A stretch of DNA of 32,966 bases from Sphingomicrobium sp. (GTDB taxonomy: Bacteria > Pseudomonadota > Alphaproteobacteria > Sphingomonadales > Sphingomonadaceae): the NCBI GenBank assembly GCA_030447545.1, contig JAUJOV010000013.1, positions 29,615 to 62,580 of the forward strand. Reading direction: 5' to 3'. The position numbers were made by a program, and so were the translations under genes. The notes beneath the pieces were generated by a model. The model was not told the origin of the DNA, made no database searches, and saw only the letters and a program-made list of their open reading frames with translations. Below are positions 1-11,767 of the stretch, piece after piece; within the stretch, counting starts at the first letter, position 1; each line of letters starts with the position of its first letter.

Positions 1-848
1 ACGTATTTGCTCCCCGTTCCGGGGTTGTGACCGCCATCGGGGCGCGTCCGGGCGCCCGCGTCGAGCCCGGCCAATCGATTCTCCAATTGGCAGATCTCTC
101 CCAGGTGTGGGTCGTCGCCGAGGTGCCGGAAGTCTCGCTCGGGCAGATCCGGATTGGGCAGCCGGCGGAAATTTCTTTCCCCGCCTATCCCGGCGAAACA
201 CGGCAGGGCCGGATCGACTACATCTTCCCCACCCTTGATCCCGAAGCCCGTACCGCACGCGTGCGTGTCACGCTCCCCAACCCAGGCGGGCGCCTCAAGA
301 TCGGCATGTTTGCCAATCTCAACATTGGCGGCACGGCGTCCGGAGGCTTGGTCGTGCCGGCGGAAGCCGTCATCTCGACAGGCAGGCGCAACGTTGTGAT
401 CGTGCAGCGGAGCGGCGGCTTCATTCCAGTGGAGGTCGAGCTCGGGCGCACGGTCGGCGACAGGACAGAGATCCGCAGGGGCCTCAACCTCAACGACGTT
501 GTCGTGGTCTCTGGGCAGTTCCTTATCGATTCTGAGGCTTCACTCGCAGGCATCGTCGAGCGCCTGTCGCGCGGTCAGCAACCAGCAGCACAGCAACAGA
601 GGCAGGAGAACCTCATTCAGGGCCGGGGCGTCGTGATGTCGGTGGATCCCAATGCTCGCCGGATCACGCTCTCCCACGAGCCGGTGACGGCGATCAACTG
701 GCCCGCCATGACCATGGCGTTCCCGGTCAAGGATCCGTCTCTCCTGCGCGGCCGGAGAGCCGGTGAGCGGGTGACCTTCGCCTTCCAGCGTCCGCAGCAA
801 GGCGAGACGCCGGTCATTGAACGCATCGCTCCGGAGGCGGCGCGATGA
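1..848 (+). CDS. cusB: CusB-type periplasmic adaptor of a Cu/Ag RND efflux pump with C-terminal CusF-like domain (5' partial)
   Basis: This is the membrane fusion protein of a tripartite heavy-metal efflux pump, bridging the inner-membrane transporter to an outer-membrane channel. The reading frame is open from base 3, so the N-terminus lies before the window; the GTG at 27 is internal. The visible part starts in the lipoyl/barrel-sandwich region ([13 protein letters not shown]), followed by the beta-barrel and membrane-proximal domains (to about base 560). After a Gln-rich linker (about bases 565-610) comes a separate CusF-like OB-fold domain. It carries SHEPV and WPAMTM, which supply the His, Trp and two Met residues that bind Cu(I)/Ag(I) in CusF. 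In E. coli CusF is a separate protein, so this is a natural fusion. The stop overlaps the cusA start as ATGA. Cu/Ag specificity is inferred from the CusF motif and the CusA methionines. Confidence 0.93.
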   Translation, partial: VFAPRSGVVTAIGARPGARVEPGQSILQLADLSQVWVVAEVPEVSLGQIRIGQPAEISFPAYPGETRQGRIDYIFPTLDPEARTARVRVTLPNPGGRLKIGMFANLNIGGTASGGLVVPAEAVISTGRRNVVIVQRSGGFIPVEVELGRTVGDRTEIRRGLNLNDVVVVSGQFLIDSEASLAGIVERLSRGQQPAAQQQRQENLIQGRGVVMSVDPNARRITLSHEPVTAINWPAMTMAFPVKDPSLLRGRRAGERVTFAFQRPQQGETPVIERIAPEAAR

Positions 849-3800
849 TTGAACGTATCATCCGCTGGTCGGCCGCAAATCGGCTCATCGTCCTCCTCGC
901 CACGGCGTTTATTACCGCTATGGGTTTGTACTCGGTCAGCCGCACGCCCCTCGATGCTATTCCGGACCTGTCAGACGTGCAGGTGATTATCCGCACGCCT
1001 TACGCGGGACAGGCGCCTCAGATCGTGGAGGCGCAGGTCACCTATCCGATCGCGACAACCATGCTTTCGGCTCCGAAGGTGAAGGCGGTCCGCGCCTTCT
1101 CGATGTTCGGCGACTCGTTCGTGACCATCATCTTCGAGGATGGCACTGATCTTTACTGGGCCCGATCGAGGGTGCTCGAATATCTGAACCAAGCCGCCGG
1201 TCGCCTCCCGCCGGGGGTCACGCCGGCGCTGGGTCCAGACGCGACCGGCGTCGGCTGGGCTTATCAATATGCGCTCGTCGACAGGACGGGCGGCAATGAT
1301 CTGGGACAGCTGCGCGCGCTTCAGGACTGGTTCCTAAGATACCAGCTCAAAGAGGTGGCAGGCGTCGCGGAGGTCGCGAGCGTGGGAGGCATGGTGCGCG
1401 CCTTCCAGGTCGAGGTCGATCCCGAAAGGCTTCAACTCTACCGTGTATCCGTAAACGATGTGACGGAGGCGCTTCAGACCGCCAACAACGAGACCGGTGG
1501 TTCGGTCATCGAGCAGGCGGAAGCCGAGTACATGATCCGCGTCGGAGGATATCTCGAAACTCTGGACGACTTCCGCAACATTCCGTTGAAAGTAGGCGAT
1601 GGCGGCGCGCCGGTGACGATCGGGGATGTAGCCCGCGTTCAAATTGTTCCTGACTTCCGTCGAGGTATCGCCGAGCTCAACGGCCAGGGCGAGGTAGCGG
1701 GCGGCATCATTGTGGTCCGCGCTGGCGCCGATACCCGGGCGGTGATCGAAGCCGTCAAGGAAAAGCTCGAGGAACTGAAGACGGCTCTTCCAAAGGGGGT
1801 TGAGGTCGTCACGGTCTACGATCGCTCATCGCTCATCGAGCGAGCCATCGAGAATCTCAGTCATAAGCTGGTGGAAGAATTCATCGTCGTAGCGATCGTC
1901 TGCGTCGCCTTCCTTTTGCACTTACGCTCTGCCCTCGTGGCCATCCTGACGCTGCCGCTGGGCATCCTCGCCGCGTTCACGGTCATGTACTATCAAGGGG
2001 TCAACGCGAACATCCTTTCCCTTGGCGGCATCGCGCTTGCCATTGGCGCTATGGTCGACGCCGCTGTCGTAATGATCGAGAATGCTCACAAGAAGCTCGA
2101 GCACGCCGAGCTCGAGCATGGGGGCATGACCGAACAGCTGCGCAAGAGCACACTCGTCGAGGCGGCGGTCGAAATTGGCCCCGCATTGTTCTTCTCGCTG
2201 CTGATCATCACTTTGTCGTTCCTGCCTGTCTTCTCGCTTGAGGCGCAGGAGGGGAAGCTCTTCTCGCCTCTGGCACTCACGAAGACCTACTCGATGGCAG
2301 CGGCAGCGGCTCTGTCTGTCACTCTGATCCCGGTTTTGATGATCATGTTCATCAAGGGGAGGATCCGACCCGAAGAGAAGAACCCGATCAACCGATGGCT
2401 GATCAGGGCGTATCGGCCGGCGCTCGTATGGGTGATGCGCTGGCCCAAGCTCGTGCTTGGACTTGCCATCGGCGCTCTTCTCCTCACCGCGTGGCCGCTG
2501 TCTCGCCTTGGCAGCGAATTCATGCCTGCATTGAACGAGGGCGACCTGCTCTACATGCCGACGGCGCTTCCTGGCCTTTCCGCCTCGAAAGCTTCGGAGC
2601 TGCTCCAGATCACGAACCGCATGATCAAGACCGTTCCAGAGGTGAAGACGGTCTTCGGCAAGGCGGGGCGCGCTGAGACGGCCACAGACCCTGCGCCGAT
2701 CGAAATGTTCGAGACGGTCATTCAGCTGAAGCCGCAGAGCGAGTGGCGGGAGGGCATGACTATGGAGAAGCTGGTCGCGGAGCTCGACGAGCGCGTCAAG
2801 GTGCCCGGACTCGCCAATGTCTTCGTTCCTCCGATCCGCAACCGCATCGACATGCTTGCGACGGGCATCAAGAGTCCCGTGGGTGTGAAGGTTAGCGGCG
2901 CTGATCTGGCCACCCTTGATCGATTGGGCGCTCAGATAGCGCAGGTCGTGAAGACCGTACCCGGGACGTCATCTGCTATCTCGGATCGGATCCTTGGCGG
3001 CCGTTACATCGACGTCAAGATCGACCGCCTAGCGGCCGCCCGCTACCAGCTGTCGATCGAAGACATCCAGAACACCGCCGCCGGCGCGGTTGGCGGCATG
3101 TCTGTCGACGAGAAGATTGAGGGCCTCGCCCGCTTCCCAATCAACGTCCGTTTTCCCCGAGAGATGCGGGGAAGCGTCGAGGCGCTGCGGAACCTCCCTA
3201 TCCTGGCTCCAACAGGCGGCATTGTTCCGCTAGGTGCAGTCGCCAGCGTCAAGATCGCGGACGGCCCGGTGATGGTGAAGAGCGAGAATGCAAGACCTTC
3301 AGCCTGGGTATATATCGACGTGCGGGATCGAGACATCGTCGGCTTCGTCAACGAGGCGAGGCAGAAGGTCGCTCGCGAAGTCCGGATGCCGCCGGGATAT
3401 TCGATCGCCTGGTCGGGGCAGTTCGAATATGCCGAGCGGGCCTCGAAGAGGCTGGCGGTGATCGTCCCGCTTACAATCGGGGTGATCTTCCTGCTCTTGT
3501 ATCTCGCGTTCAAGCGGGTGCGCGAGCCGCTGATCGTCCTTCTGGCGCTTCCATTCGCGCTTATCGGTGGTGTCTGGCTCATTTACCTCATGGGCCACGC
3601 CATCTCGGTTGCCACGGCTGTTGGCTTCATTGCCTTGGCCGGGCTTGCTGCCGAGTTCGGCGTCATCATGCTCGTCTACCTCGACAAGGCGATCGAGGAG
3701 CGGATCGCGGCTGGCAAGTTCTCGAGGACGGAAGACCTGGAGGATGCGCTAATGGAGGGAGCGGTCCTACGAGTTCGCCCAAAGGCGATGACGGCGGCCG

Positions 3801-4027
3801 TCATTCTTGCAGGCCTGTTCCCACTACTTATCGGCGAAGGCACCGGCTCGGAGATCATGCAGCGATTGGCGGCTCCGATGGTGGGCGGGATGATCACAGC
3901 GCCGCTCCTGTCCCTGTTCGTGCTCCCGGCCATCTACAAGCTGCTCGGCGTGAAACAGTTCATGCGTGAGGAAGTGGATCCCAAGGAGCCCGACGTCGCG
4001 TCTGCCGCGAAGCCGCAAATGAGTTAG
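845..4027 (+). CDS. cusA: CusA-type heavy-metal efflux RND transporter
   Basis: This is the inner-membrane proton-driven pump that exports Cu(I)/Ag(I) through the CusCBA complex. It is intact at 1060 residues, the usual family length. The N-terminus is a typical first transmembrane helix after a short cytoplasmic stretch ([13 protein letters not shown]). The proton-relay helix [17 protein letters not shown] lies at about residues 400-416. The three substrate methionines correspond to E. coli CusA Met573, Met623 and Met672. Here they are Met571 (LLYMP), Met621 (EMFETV) and Met670 (RIDML), a constant offset of two, which supports Cu/Ag rather than Co/Zn/Cd export. The gene is coupled to cusB by an ATGA overlap and followed by a terminator at 4057. 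No cusC or regulator is visible in the window. The gene is free of indels, unlike the region that follows. Confidence 0.95.
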   Translation: MIERIIRWSAANRLIVLLATAFITAMGLYSVSRTPLDAIPDLSDVQVIIRTPYAGQAPQIVEAQVTYPIATTMLSAPKVKAVRAFSMFGDSFVTIIFEDGTDLYWARSRVLEYLNQAAGRLPPGVTPALGPDATGVGWAYQYALVDRTGGNDLGQLRALQDWFLRYQLKEVAGVAEVASVGGMVRAFQVEVDPERLQLYRVSVNDVTEALQTANNETGGSVIEQAEAEYMIRVGGYLETLDDFRNIPLKVGDGGAPVTIGDVARVQIVPDFRRGIAELNGQGEVAGGIIVVRAGADTRAVIEAVKEKLEELKTALPKGVEVVTVYDRSSLIERAIENLSHKLVEEFIVVAIVCVAFLLHLRSALVAILTLPLGILAAFTVMYYQGVNANILSLGGIALAIGAMVDAAVVMIENAHKKLEHAELEHGGMTEQLRKSTLVEAAVEIGPALFFSLLIITLSFLPVFSLEAQEGKLFSPLALTKTYSMAAAAALSVTLIPVLMIMFIKGRIRPEEKNPINRWLIRAYRPALVWVMRWPKLVLGLAIGALLLTAWPLSRLGSEFMPALNEGDLLYMPTALPGLSASKASELLQITNRMIKTVPEVKTVFGKAGRAETATDPAPIEMFETVIQLKPQSEWREGMTMEKLVAELDERVKVPGLANVFVPPIRNRIDMLATGIKSPVGVKVSGADLATLDRLGAQIAQVVKTVPGTSSAISDRILGGRYIDVKIDRLAAARYQLSIEDIQNTAAGAVGGMSVDEKIEGLARFPINVRFPREMRGSVEALRNLPILAPTGGIVPLGAVASVKIADGPVMVKSENARPSAWVYIDVRDRDIVGFVNEARQKVAREVRMPPGYSIAWSGQFEYAERASKRLAVIVPLTIGVIFLLLYLAFKRVREPLIVLLALPFALIGGVWLIYLMGHAISVATAVGFIALAGLAAEFGVIMLVYLDKAIEERIAAGKFSRTEDLEDALMEGAVLRVRPKAMTAAVILAGLFPLLIGEGTGSEIMQRLAAPMVGGMITAPLLSLFVLPAIYKLLGVKQFMREEVDPKEPDVASAAKPQMS

Positions 4028-4056
4028 CTCTCTTTCATCAATCAAGATCAGCCAAG

Positions 4057-4086
4057 AAGCGGGACCGGAGGGTCCGCTTTCGTTTT
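4057..4086 (+). terminator. Rho-independent terminator of the cus operon
   Basis: A stem AAGC(g)GGACC pairs with GGTCCGCTT around a GGAG loop, with one bulged G, and is followed by TCGTTTT. It lies 30 bases after the cusA stop. The U-tract is on the plus-strand side, so it terminates cusBA. Confidence 0.8.
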
Positions 4087-4297
4087 GGAGCGCTCGGTAT
4101 CAGACAGTCCGCTGTCGGCCCAAAAGCGGTTGCCAGTTCTGGCATCGGGATGAGCTTGGCGAGCGTGGGCGCAGGCGGCGCAAACGGGACCTTTTCAACG
4201 GCATCGGCGCATATCTGACATGACCAGCGCCTTCTACGAGTTGCATAGTTATCTAAAGGCGCGCGCCGATTCGCGAGGGCTCCCGCCTGAGACCGTC

Positions 4298-4608
4298 TCA
4301 GCGCGCGCTATTCTCCTCCACCCGCTCGCGCGCCTTTTGCGCTTCGGCGCAGCGCTTGCCGTATTGGCGGCAGCTCAATTCGAGCGCTTCCACCACCTGA
4401 AGCTGCTGCTCGATCACATAGGGGTCGTCAAGAACACCCGAAGAATAGACGTCCAGGACTGCCGGCTTGGGCTTCCCATGCGGAGCGTCCCCGGCACGTT
4501 CCGCCGCCCGTTCTGGTCCTTGCCCACTTCCGCCCAGCATCATCCTGGCCGGAAAGCAATGGCCGCCCCGAGCAAGGCGGCACAGCCCAGCACCCTCTTA
4601 TTCCCCAT
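4298..4608 (-). CDS. Small exported protein of unknown function (one frameshift)
   Basis: No family is recognised. The start ATG at 4608 gives MGNKRVLGCAALLGAAIAF, a short positively charged and hydrophobic signal-peptide-like segment. The frame stops after PG, while the next frame carries on with an 81-residue segment ending in REENSAR-like charged sequence. This segment contains PAVLDVYSSGVLDDPYVIEQ and two cysteines (LSCRQYGKRC). A one-base error near 4543 would join the two into one polypeptide of about 100 residues, predicted periplasmic or lipid-exposed. The start region overlaps the end of the HIT gene: the HIT stop TAA lies inside ATGGGGAATAA. The two are therefore probably translated together. 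Downstream, 4087-4297 contains nothing I can assign. Confidence 0.45.
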
Positions 4609-5121
4609 GAGGAAGAACATGGCAGGGGGGATGCGGTCCGGCAAAGGCTTCGGTGAGCGCCTGCCGAATCTCGGCGATGCCTCCGAAGGTCGTCTTCCGT
4701 CCCGTGAGCGCGGATCGATCGGCCCGCTCTCGAACGGATCCCCAGATAGCGCGGGAACAGGTGAACGTACAGGTGAGGAATGGTGTTGCCGTGGATTTCA
4801 TAGCCCACTACGGCGGCGCTTGCTTGGAACAGTGCCCGCGACACGGTTTGAACGTCGTGCATGAATGCTGCACCTTCGTCGAACGTCAGATCGTGCAGAT
4901 CGACGGCGTGGCGCTTGTGGAATACGCGCAGCTGCCGGGCAGCGCAGGCGCGTGGCTTCCTGTCCGCCATTGTCAGTCAGGAGGTCTGCAACTCACCGAT
5001 GACATAGCCGGCTGCCCGTCGAGGCAGATCGGACAGCCTTCGCCGCCAGCAGTGCCGGCCATAGCGCATCTCCCCACCGAGCCAAGATCCAGCCTCCCGA
5101 GATATCTCCGCCGCTCTCCAC
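4598..5121 (-). CDS. HIT-domain nucleotide-binding protein (frameshifted)
   Basis: HIT proteins are small nucleotide hydrolases or transferases acting on dinucleoside polyphosphates and AMP conjugates. The reading order on the minus strand is: ARWGDALWPALLAAK, then a CPICLDG-like segment in another frame (a usual N-terminal Cys pair), then VFHKRHAVDLHDL, then HGNTIPHLYVHLFPRY. The last contains the histidine triad His-x-His: PHLYVHLFPR has two of the three expected His residues, with Tyr-Val between them. After a further shift near 4740 the C-terminus reads TFGGIAEIRQALTEAF and ends at TAA 4598-4600. At least three indels are needed to restore one frame. The start is uncertain; GTG at 5121 is one option. 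It is transcribed divergently from ftsH. The family call is firm; exact boundaries are not. Confidence 0.7.
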
Positions 5122-5375
5122 GGGGAGGAACTCCTCGTCAGAGGCTGAATGCCGCTGTCCTCCTCCTCCTCGCGGCAAGCGCCGGGAACGTCGCGGCAGG
5201 GCCGCAAATCAGGCATCCGCCCAGCGGCACCGTAAACACCGCGTTAACCATCTCCGCCTACATTGCCAACGTGCCCTGAATGCCTATCTATGGCATAGGT
5301 TATCAAAGGCACGAGCGGACTTCGCGGGATCCCCTTCCTGGGGCCCATCGAAGGACCACTTCGATGGGAGCATTC

Positions 5376-7328
<1,953 letters not shown>

Positions 7329-7353
7329 GTCAAGCCTTCAGCTTTTACATGAG

Positions 7354-7384
7354 GGAGCGGCGCAACACGCATCGCTCCCCTTTT
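7354..7384 (+). terminator. Rho-independent terminator after ftsH
   Basis: GGGAGCG and CGCTCCC form a perfect 7-bp stem, with a possible inner GCG/CGC pair, followed directly by TTTT. It is 25 bases past the ftsH stop. Confidence 0.8.
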
Positions 7385-7458
7385 GCCTCCGCTTGAAATC
7401 GAAACAAGCGCCGCTTCCTTGTTTGGGGGCACCGGCGGCCGCCCTCGATGGATAGAAG

Positions 7459-8360
7459 ATGATGACGAAGGTCTCGGCACTGTCGGCGATCGCCGCGGCC
7501 TCGCCGGCGGCCGGCTGTCGCGCCCGCAACGGCCGAGCGGTTCGACCGCATCGTCGCGTTCGGCGACAGCTATGCCGATGACGGCAATATCTACGAGCTG
7601 TTCGGGACCGCGCCGCCTGCGCTCTATCCTCGCGGCCGCTTCAACGGCACCAACTTCGCGGACACGATGGGCACGCCCTCGGCGCGAGAATCGACAATTT
7701 CGCCCTGGGCGGCGCCGTTACGGGCCCGGGCCGCAACAATCGCCCTGCCGGATTTGATCAGCAATATCGCGCCTTCCTGGCCGGCGGCGGCCGGCCTATT
7801 ATCCGTGCGTCAGCGGCGAATTTTCACCCGACCTCGTCGTCATCTGATCGGCGGCAACGATGCCCGGGCCTATGAGAAGAGCTTCGTCCCTCCCTTCCCC
7901 GGGCCGGGTCGCTTCGGCCATTGCGGCGGCTCCGGCTGCCGCGGCTCGCAGCGCAGCCAACGCCGTGGCGGGGCTCGATGCGCTGGTGGGGGCGGGCGCG
8001 CGCAACATCCTTGTCGGCGGCGATACCGGCCGTCTGCCCGAGTCAGGAAGCGATCGCTCCGATTGGGACCGCCTTTTCGAACAGCTACAATGCACGGGTG
8101 AAGGGCTTCGTTGGCGAAGCTGCCCGGCGCGGCGTCAGCGTTCATTATCTCGATCTCGACCGGCTTGCCGACCGCGTCGAGGCCGATCCCGCGGCTTCGG
8201 CCTGATCAGCGCCGGCGCCTGCCCTTCTGCTTGCATCACCAATCCGTCGCTTGCCGACAAATACCTGTTCTACGTCGACAAGCTCCACCTCAGCTCGGCC
8301 GGCTTTGCCATCATCGGCCGCGAGGCCGTGGCGCAGCTCCAGGGGCCGCCGGCATTCTAG
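7459..8360 (+). CDS. GDSL/SGNH-family esterase or lipase, exported (frameshifted)
   Basis: This is a lipase/esterase of the SGNH hydrolase superfamily. It begins with MMTKVSALSAIAAASPAAG, a signal-peptide-like stretch. Block I, FDRIVAFGDSYADDGN, carries the nucleophile Ser in GDS. Downstream are ALYPRGRFNGTNFAD, DNFALGGAVTGPG (block II Gly), and the oxyanion block IGGNDARAY. Near the C-terminus DKLHLSSAGFAIIG contains the Asp and His of the catalytic pair. Length would be about 300 residues once repaired, typical of secreted GDSL lipases without an autotransporter barrel. Conserved blocks lie in different frames, so at least five indels are present. Substrate cannot be told from sequence. Confidence 0.75.
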
Positions 8361-8430
8361 ACCATGTGAGAAGAGTGGGAACCGGTTTTTGAGGCGGATA
8401 GCGCCTCCGCCGACCACACTCGAATCTTGT

Positions 8431-8454
8431 CAGCTTTCGTTCATCCTCGGCTGA
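8431..8454 (+). repeat. Direct repeat element, copy 1, upstream of small exported protein A
   Basis: A 24-base element beginning CAGCTTTCGTTCATCC and ending GGCTGA matches the element at 8848-8871 at 21 of 24 positions. It has CAGC/GCTG ends in inverted orientation and is preceded by TGT in both copies. It lies 33 bases before the TTG start of copy A. A regulatory role is inference. Confidence 0.5.
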
Positions 8455-8487
8455 TTCCGCCTTCCCGCAAATAGCTGGGAGGATCTC

Positions 8488-8846
8488 TTGCGCTACATTG
8501 CCCCCGCGCTGCTTTTGGTCGCCGCTCCCTCACCGCGCTTCAGGCGCAAACGATGCCCGTTGAGCACCTTCCTCGCCAAGGCGGAGCACCTCGACCGCTA
8601 CGATGGCGCTCTTCTCCAGCGACATCGGCCTGTTGAAGAAAGAGATCGGGAACAGCGCGAAAGGACTGCGCGACGAGCAGGTCGCCGCCAATAAGGCTGG
8701 GCGGAAGCCCCCTTACTGCAATCACCGGACGGGCAGCGATCAATTCGACCGATTGATCAGAGTATCGGTCCATCCCGCCCGCCCAACGGACCATGCCGGT
8801 GCGGTCCACCGCCACCGATCCGCAAGAAATATCCCTGTCCCGCCTG
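8488..8846 (+). CDS. Small exported Cys-containing protein, tandem copy A (frameshifted)
   Basis: The family is not securely recognised. TTG at 8488 follows a good ribosome site GGGAGG (8477-8482). It opens a signal-peptide-like stretch (RYIAPALLLVAA) and then, across frames, TMPVSTFLAKAE. Next come ALFSSDIGLLKKEIG, LRDEQVAANKAGRKPPYC, and the end RKKYPCPA. The repaired protein would have about 115-120 residues, with two Cys residues, one before a Pro-rich turn (PPYC) and one at the extreme C-terminus (YPCPA), suggesting a disulphide in the periplasm. The stop is unclear because GCC is followed by TGTCAG where copy B has GCC TGA. It is a paralogue of the next gene. At least three indels. Confidence 0.55.
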
Positions 8847-8847
8847 T

Positions 8848-8871
8848 CAGCTTTCCATCATCCTGGGCTGA
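8848..8871 (+). repeat. Direct repeat element, copy 2, upstream of small exported protein B
   Basis: This is the second copy of the 24-base element at 8431-8454, differing at three positions. It ends 11 bases before the ATG of copy B and abuts the end of copy A, so it appears to have been duplicated together with the gene. Confidence 0.5.
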
Positions 8872-8882
8872 GCACCAGGAAC

Positions 8883-9319
8883 ATGAACAACAACAAGCTG
8901 GGAGCTCATCAGCTCTTGCGCCACAGGGCGCCGCCGCGTTGCTTCTGATCGCCGCTGCCGGTACCTTCACCGCGCTTCAGAGACAGACAATGCCGGTTTC
9001 CACCTTCCTCGCGAAGGCGAATGCCTTGAAGGCGAAGGGACCGATGGCGCTCTGTGATCCAGCGATTTAGGCCTCCTCAAGAAGAGAGCCACAGGAACGG
9101 CGGCAAGGGCTCCGCGCCGAGCATTTATGCGTTGTTCTGGAGCTTGAAAGCCGGGGCAAGCCTCCGTACTGCATGCCGGCCAAGGTCTTCGGTTGAACTC
9201 GAACGAGCTTCTCGCCCACAGGCTGACCATCGAAATCTCCTGCCGCTCAACGCAACGACCGAGCGTCCAAGCGGGCTGCGCGCGGGCTGATGCGCAAGAA
9301 ATATCCCTGCCCTGCCTGA
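8883..9319 (+). CDS. Small exported Cys-containing protein, tandem copy B (frameshifted)
   Basis: This is a paralogue of the gene at 8488. ATG at 8883 begins MNNNKLGAHQ. A shift leads into a hydrophobic stretch (ALLLIAAAGTFTALQ), the shared TMPVSTFLAKANALKAKGP, then GLLKK, GKPPYCMPAK, GLNSNELLA and finally MRKKYPCPA with a TGA stop at 9317-9319. The blocks appear in the same order and spacing as in copy A, which is what identifies both as real genes. Predicted exported; function unknown. It ends back to back with the convergent DUF3667 gene (stops at 9319 and 9320). At least four indels. Confidence 0.55.
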
Positions 9320-10426
9320 TCAGCCGAGCACGCCCAGCGCCACGAGGATCGTCGCGAAGCTGATAAGCGCGACGGAGGCGAACAGCAGCAGCATGAACAT
9401 GCGCCACAAGGCTGAGAAGCGGCGGAGCTTGGGCAGCCGCCGCGAAGCGTGCCGGTACATGTGCCAAGGCACGAACAATGTCGCGAACAGGCCACACCGG
9501 GCCGGGCGACGCGCCGGCCAGCACGAGCAGCGAGCTGACGGTTGCCAGGATCGAGACGGCGGAGATGGAATAGGTAACGAAGTCCCGTGTGGTCGTGGCT
9601 GCTTTGGCCGCCACCGCCACTTCATTTCCATTCTTCTAGCCGAGGGCACGGGAGATGATGATCAGCAACCAGCTGAACTTATAGGCATTGGTCTGCAGCT
9701 TATAGGCGAGGAGCTTCGGGTTCTGCTTGGCGGCTTGGTAGGCTTTATTGAAAGTGACGATACGGGATCCTCGGCGGCCCGCTTCAGCGCTCCTGCCTGC
9801 TTCGGCTCATTTGCGGAGCAGCCTTTCCGGCTATCTTGGCCAGGACGTGAAAGCGATCGCTCGGCTTCTCGGATTTCTTCCTCAAGCGTCACCACTTCGG
9901 CGCCGCGCGCGATCCTGCGGTCCCGCCCACGCTTCATCTGCTCGATGCGCCGGTCGAGCGTTGCCGTTTCGTTGCCAAGCTCCGCTTTTATCTCCGCCTG
10001 GGTGTCGCTTTGCCGAATACATTCTCCGGGGAGCCCCGTCAGCTTCATCACGGCGAACATCAGGAAAACCGAGAAGAGGAAGATCTCCGAGCGGCGAGAC
10101 GAACCGCGCCCTCTCTTGGGCGATGTAGCGCCGGGTGAGCTCGCCGGGTCGGAACATCAGCTTGGGAAGCTCTGAGGCTCAGATCTTGCCTTCGAGATGC
10201 AGCACGCCGTGCAACAGATCGTGGATAAGGCCGCCAGCGTGCGGTGCACATGCCCCTGCTGGCCGCAGCTATGGCAATAGTCGCCGATCGCGGAAACCAC
10301 CGCGAACAGTTGAGGCAGGTCAGCGCCATGCCGCTGTGCACGCTCGCCTTTGAATAGCGGCTCCACCGCCCGCGCAGCGATGCCGCCCGTCACCACGTCG
10401 CCGATGCTCTCAATGCTTCCGACCAT
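9320..10426 (-). CDS. DUF3667-like membrane protein (frameshifted)
   Basis: Read on the minus strand from MVGSIESIGDVVTGG at 10426, it has a zinc-ribbon-like piece (DYCHSCGQQGHVHRTLAA). A short amphipathic region leads to MFRPGELTRRYIAQERARFVSP. This is characteristic of the DUF3667 family, whose members carry an N-terminal zinc ribbon and several membrane helices. A first hydrophobic segment ends FAVMKLTGLPG, then comes a long charged, probably coiled-coil stretch (bases about 9820-10010, rich in Glu/Arg). Further hydrophobic segments (SAVSILATVSSLLVLAGA; MFMLLLFASVALISF) end with TILVALGVLG at 9320. Function is unknown for the family. At least five indels. The family call rests on my recognition of the ribbon plus the FRPGELTRRYI motif. 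Confidence 0.65.
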
Positions 10427-10693
10427 GGTGCCCCCGCTTCACCAACGACGATGTGCGGTGAACATGCCCTGATGCTCGCCGCAAGCACCATTCTCAGCCG
10501 ACCCGGCCGATCAGGCACAGCGAATGGGCAAACGTGCTGGCGACAGGATTGGAAATGGCCTTAAGCAGCACGCCCCTATGCTCTCGATGCCATCGCTCAC
10601 CGGCTAAGCCCCCGCTTCGCAAGGACAATGCACGAACCCGCAAGCGCGTCGAGGGCGTTCGCACCTTGGCCTTAGCATGCTATCGCCCGCGCC

Positions 10694-11331
10694 ATGATCG
10701 CTACCGGCCTTCTCGGCGGATCCTTCAACCCGGCTCATCGCGGGCACCGCCGGATCAGCATCAATGCCGCCAAGGCGCTGGGGCTGGACGAGATCTGGTG
10801 GCTGGTCTCGCCGGGCAACCCGCTCAAGGATGCCAAGGGCATGGCGCCGCTGGACCGCCGCTTCGCCTCGGCGCGCGCGGCCGCGCGCGGCCTTCCGATC
10901 CGCGTCACCGCGATCGAGCGGGAGTTCGGCACCCGCTACACGGTCGACATGCTGCACGCGCTGCGCCGGCGTTTCCTGATCGCCGGTTCGTCTGGCTGAT
11001 GGGCGCCGACAATCTCGCCCAATTCCACCAGTGGCGGCAGTGGCGGAAAATCGCCGCGACGGTTCCGATTGCGGTCGTTTCGCGTCCGGGATATGATGCG
11101 CCTGCCCATTCGGCACGCGCAATGGGCTGGCTGCGGGGCTTCGTCCGGCCCGAACGCCAGGCTCGGCATTGGACGAAGTGGAAACCTCCGGCACTCGTGC
11201 TGCTCAGATTGCCGCCCGATCCGACCTCCGCCACCGGCTTGCGGGCCGCCGACGCCGACTGGCACCAAAATTCCCTGAAAACGTTCAACCCCAAGGTCCT
11301 GCGCGACGGCGTGACGCGGCGGCCGCTTTAA
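10694..11331 (+). CDS. nadD: Nicotinate-nucleotide adenylyltransferase NadD (one frameshift)
   Basis: NadD adenylates nicotinate mononucleotide to deamido-NAD in NAD synthesis. The start gives MIATGLLGGSFNPAHRGHR, with the nucleotidyltransferase motif GGSFNPxHxGH. FGTRYTVDML and VWLMGADNLAQFHQW follow, both hallmarks of NadD. The C-terminal DPTSATGLRA corresponds to the second nucleotide-binding motif. A single indel near 10985 moves the protein to another frame; the family sequence continues without loss, so this is probably a consensus error. The 5' flank 10427-10693, between this gene and the divergent DUF3667 gene, shows no gene I can assign. It is followed after 13 bases by rsfS. Confidence 0.92.
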
Positions 11332-11344
11332 CCGAAGGAGGTAC

Positions 11345-11743
11345 ATGCCCGCACCAGCACCCGCTCCGCAAACCCGCGGAGATCATGACGAGGTCGAAGC
11401 CCTGCACAATCTCGTGCTTCGCTCCCTCGACGACGACCAGGCGGTGGACGTCGTCACCATCCCGCTCCAGGGGAAATCCAGCATTGCTGACCATATGGTG
11501 ATCGCGAGCGGCCGCTCGACACGCCAGGTGGCGAGCATGGCCCAGAAACTCACGGAACGGATCAAGCAGGAGCTTGGCCGCAATGTCCGGATCGAAGGCC
11601 TTCCGGTCGCCGACTGGGTGCTGCTCGACGCCAACGATGTCATCGTCCACCTCTTCCGCCCCGAAGTCCGCAGCTTCTACAATCTCGAGCGGATGTGGGC
11701 GTTCGAGGAGAGCGCGGCCGCTGCGGCGGCGCCCGGCGCCTGA
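11345..11743 (+). CDS. rsfS: Ribosomal silencing factor RsfS (Iojap family)
   Basis: RsfS binds ribosomal protein uL14 and blocks subunit joining when nutrients are short. Intact at 132 residues, it has a Pro-rich N-terminal extension and then the Iojap domain: HNLVLRSLDDDQAVDVVTI, KSSIADHMVIASGRSTRQV, VRIEGLPVADWVLLDANDV, and VHLFRPEVRSFYNLERMW. A strong ribosome site AAGGAG (11335-11340) precedes the ATG at optimal spacing. It sits between nadD and rlmH, the order usual in alphaproteobacteria. It is one of the few genes in this stretch without an indel. Confidence 0.96.
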   Translation: MPAPAPAPQTRGDHDEVEALHNLVLRSLDDDQAVDVVTIPLQGKSSIADHMVIASGRSTRQVASMAQKLTERIKQELGRNVRIEGLPVADWVLLDANDVIVHLFRPEVRSFYNLERMWAFEESAAAAAAPGA

Positions 11744-11767
11744 GGCCGTCCCCTCATTCGACTCGAC

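Noticed and set aside
4220-5279. Two plus-strand open frames of about 210 codons
   Set aside because: They lie opposite the HIT gene and the small exported protein, whose conserved motifs on the minus strand explain the region.
8386-8410. GAGGCG/CGCCTC hairpin after the GDSL esterase as a terminator
   Set aside because: The T-run lies before the stem on the plus strand and becomes an A-run after it on the minus strand, so it cannot be a rho-independent terminator in either direction.
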